A stretch of DNA of 64,000 nucleotides from NCBI GenBank assembly GCA_018806915.1, contig JAGKQI010000100.1, forward strand, positions 1,736,001 through 1,800,000, written 5' to 3'. The DNA is from Phytophthora colocasiae. Its lineage: Eukaryota > Oomycota > Peronosporomycetes > Peronosporales > Peronosporaceae. Shown piece by piece: positions 63,786 through 64,000 of the stretch (position 1 is its first letter; the number at the start of each line of letters is the position of its first letter). The notes beneath the pieces were generated by a model. That model did no database searches, had not been told where the DNA came from, and saw nothing but the letters and a program-made list of their open reading frames with translations. The position numbers were made by a program, and so were the translations under genes.

Positions 63786-63980
63786 TCTGATCTCTTGGGC
63801 CCCTTTGCAGTACAGGTGAAGGTTAATATATAAAGCAGTTTTCTTCCACAGATCCATTATTGTCGCACGGGACATAACCTCGTCCCACATCTCCCTTTCT
63901 CCCACAACCCAGTGTACGTCCAATCACATCACAGCGTAACGTCCATATCCACTCAAAAAATCGTAATTAGCAACGTGTCA
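63786..63980 (-). repeat. 5' LTR of element 1, second part
   Basis: Begins with the right TCTGA duplication (63786-63790), then matches 40308-40497 of the other LTR and ends CGTGTCA. Confidence 0.9.
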
Positions 63981-64000
63981 GAAATCACAGAAGACGAGTG
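63981..64000 (+). pseudogene. Continuation of the gag-like pseudogene beyond element 1
   Basis: GAAA (63981-63984) is the right target duplication of element 1. Joined to 38633, the frame reads AETE then ITEDE, restoring the interrupted gag-like frame. Confidence 0.8.

Larger units (their letters stand above)
38634..63980 (-). mobile_element. Giant Ty3/gypsy retroelement (element 1), about 17.5 kb plus nested insert
   Basis: Minus-strand element bounded by near-identical LTRs (38634-40497 and 54249-55920 joined to 63786-63980) and a 4 bp target duplication GAAA (38630-38633 and 63981-63984). In element order: 5' LTR, primer-binding site (54228-54246), ORF A, ORF B, gag, protease, pol with chromodomain, an antisense reading frame on the plus strand, polypurine tract, 3' LTR. 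Its length without element 2 is about 17,477 bp, unusually large for Ty3/gypsy. High LTR similarity (a few dozen differences at most by eye) suggests recent insertion. Confidence 0.9.

Noticed and set aside
1..64000. tRNA, rRNA or CRISPR features
   Set aside because: No tRNA cloverleaf, rRNA-like segment or regularly spaced repeat array was seen. The tRNA-complementary stretches are retroelement primer sites.

Overview
This window is eukaryotic and comes from an oomycete, most likely Phytophthora or a close relative. The evidence is compact genes with 44-101 bp GT-AG introns (each spliced model below gives a total coding length divisible by three), very short spacing between genes, a SKN1/KRE6-type GH16 protein, a multi-pass membrane protein and TKL kinases of the kind oomycete genomes carry in large numbers, and large Ty3/gypsy elements with chromodomain integrases. 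I found no bacterial-type features.

Layout. 1-1308: truncated minus-strand Ty3/gypsy element (gag, primer-binding site, 316 bp LTR) that ends 60 bp upstream of a membrane-protein gene. 1369-19458: dense housekeeping-type gene block. It holds the membrane protein, an IQ/zinc-finger coiled-coil gene, a small divergent gene, a DUSP-domain protein, a GH16 glucan-synthesis protein with one frame break, a wrecked kinase, a secreted Gly/Trp-rich protein split by an in-frame TAA, a BAR protein, PDCD2, L-2-hydroxyglutarate dehydrogenase, a four-TM protein and a coiled-coil protein. 19459-30304: gene-poor tract containing a complete Tc1/mariner-type element (DD34E, one in-frame stop) and two paralogous micro-ORFs of 44 and 56 codons. 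30305-38633: tryptophanyl-tRNA synthetase, a seven-exon secreted EGF-module protein, an intact TKL kinase, then kinase, ankyrin and gag-like pseudogenes. 38634-63980: a giant minus-strand Ty3/gypsy element (about 17.5 kb without its insertion, LTRs about 1.86 kb) whose 5' LTR is split by a second, plus-strand Ty3/gypsy element of about 7.9 kb. The last 20 bases return to the gag-like pseudogene into which the giant element inserted.

The most interesting material is in the nested retroelements. The giant element (element 1) has two extra ORFs before gag, a gag with an in-frame TAG inside its zinc-knuckle array, a G TTA AAC slippery heptamer abutting the gag stop at the -1 gag/protease junction, a pol with a degenerate Ty3 RNase H plus a second intact RNase H, and an approximately 1.1 kb-codon-scale antisense reading frame (about 1,090 codons) between pol and the 3' LTR. 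Element 2 independently shows an antisense reading frame in the same slot, and part of it overlaps the 3' end of pol on the opposite strand. Element 1 also carries a dispersed motif (core TCYGRYGAACA) that is tandem in the LTR with a 15 bp period and recurs in most of its ORFs, on both coding strands, as Ser-Gly/Asp-Glu-Gln/His. The LTRs of the two smaller elements are strings of perfect short inverted repeats.

All calls come from reading the sequence by eye. Family names rest on visible motifs. No database search was run.
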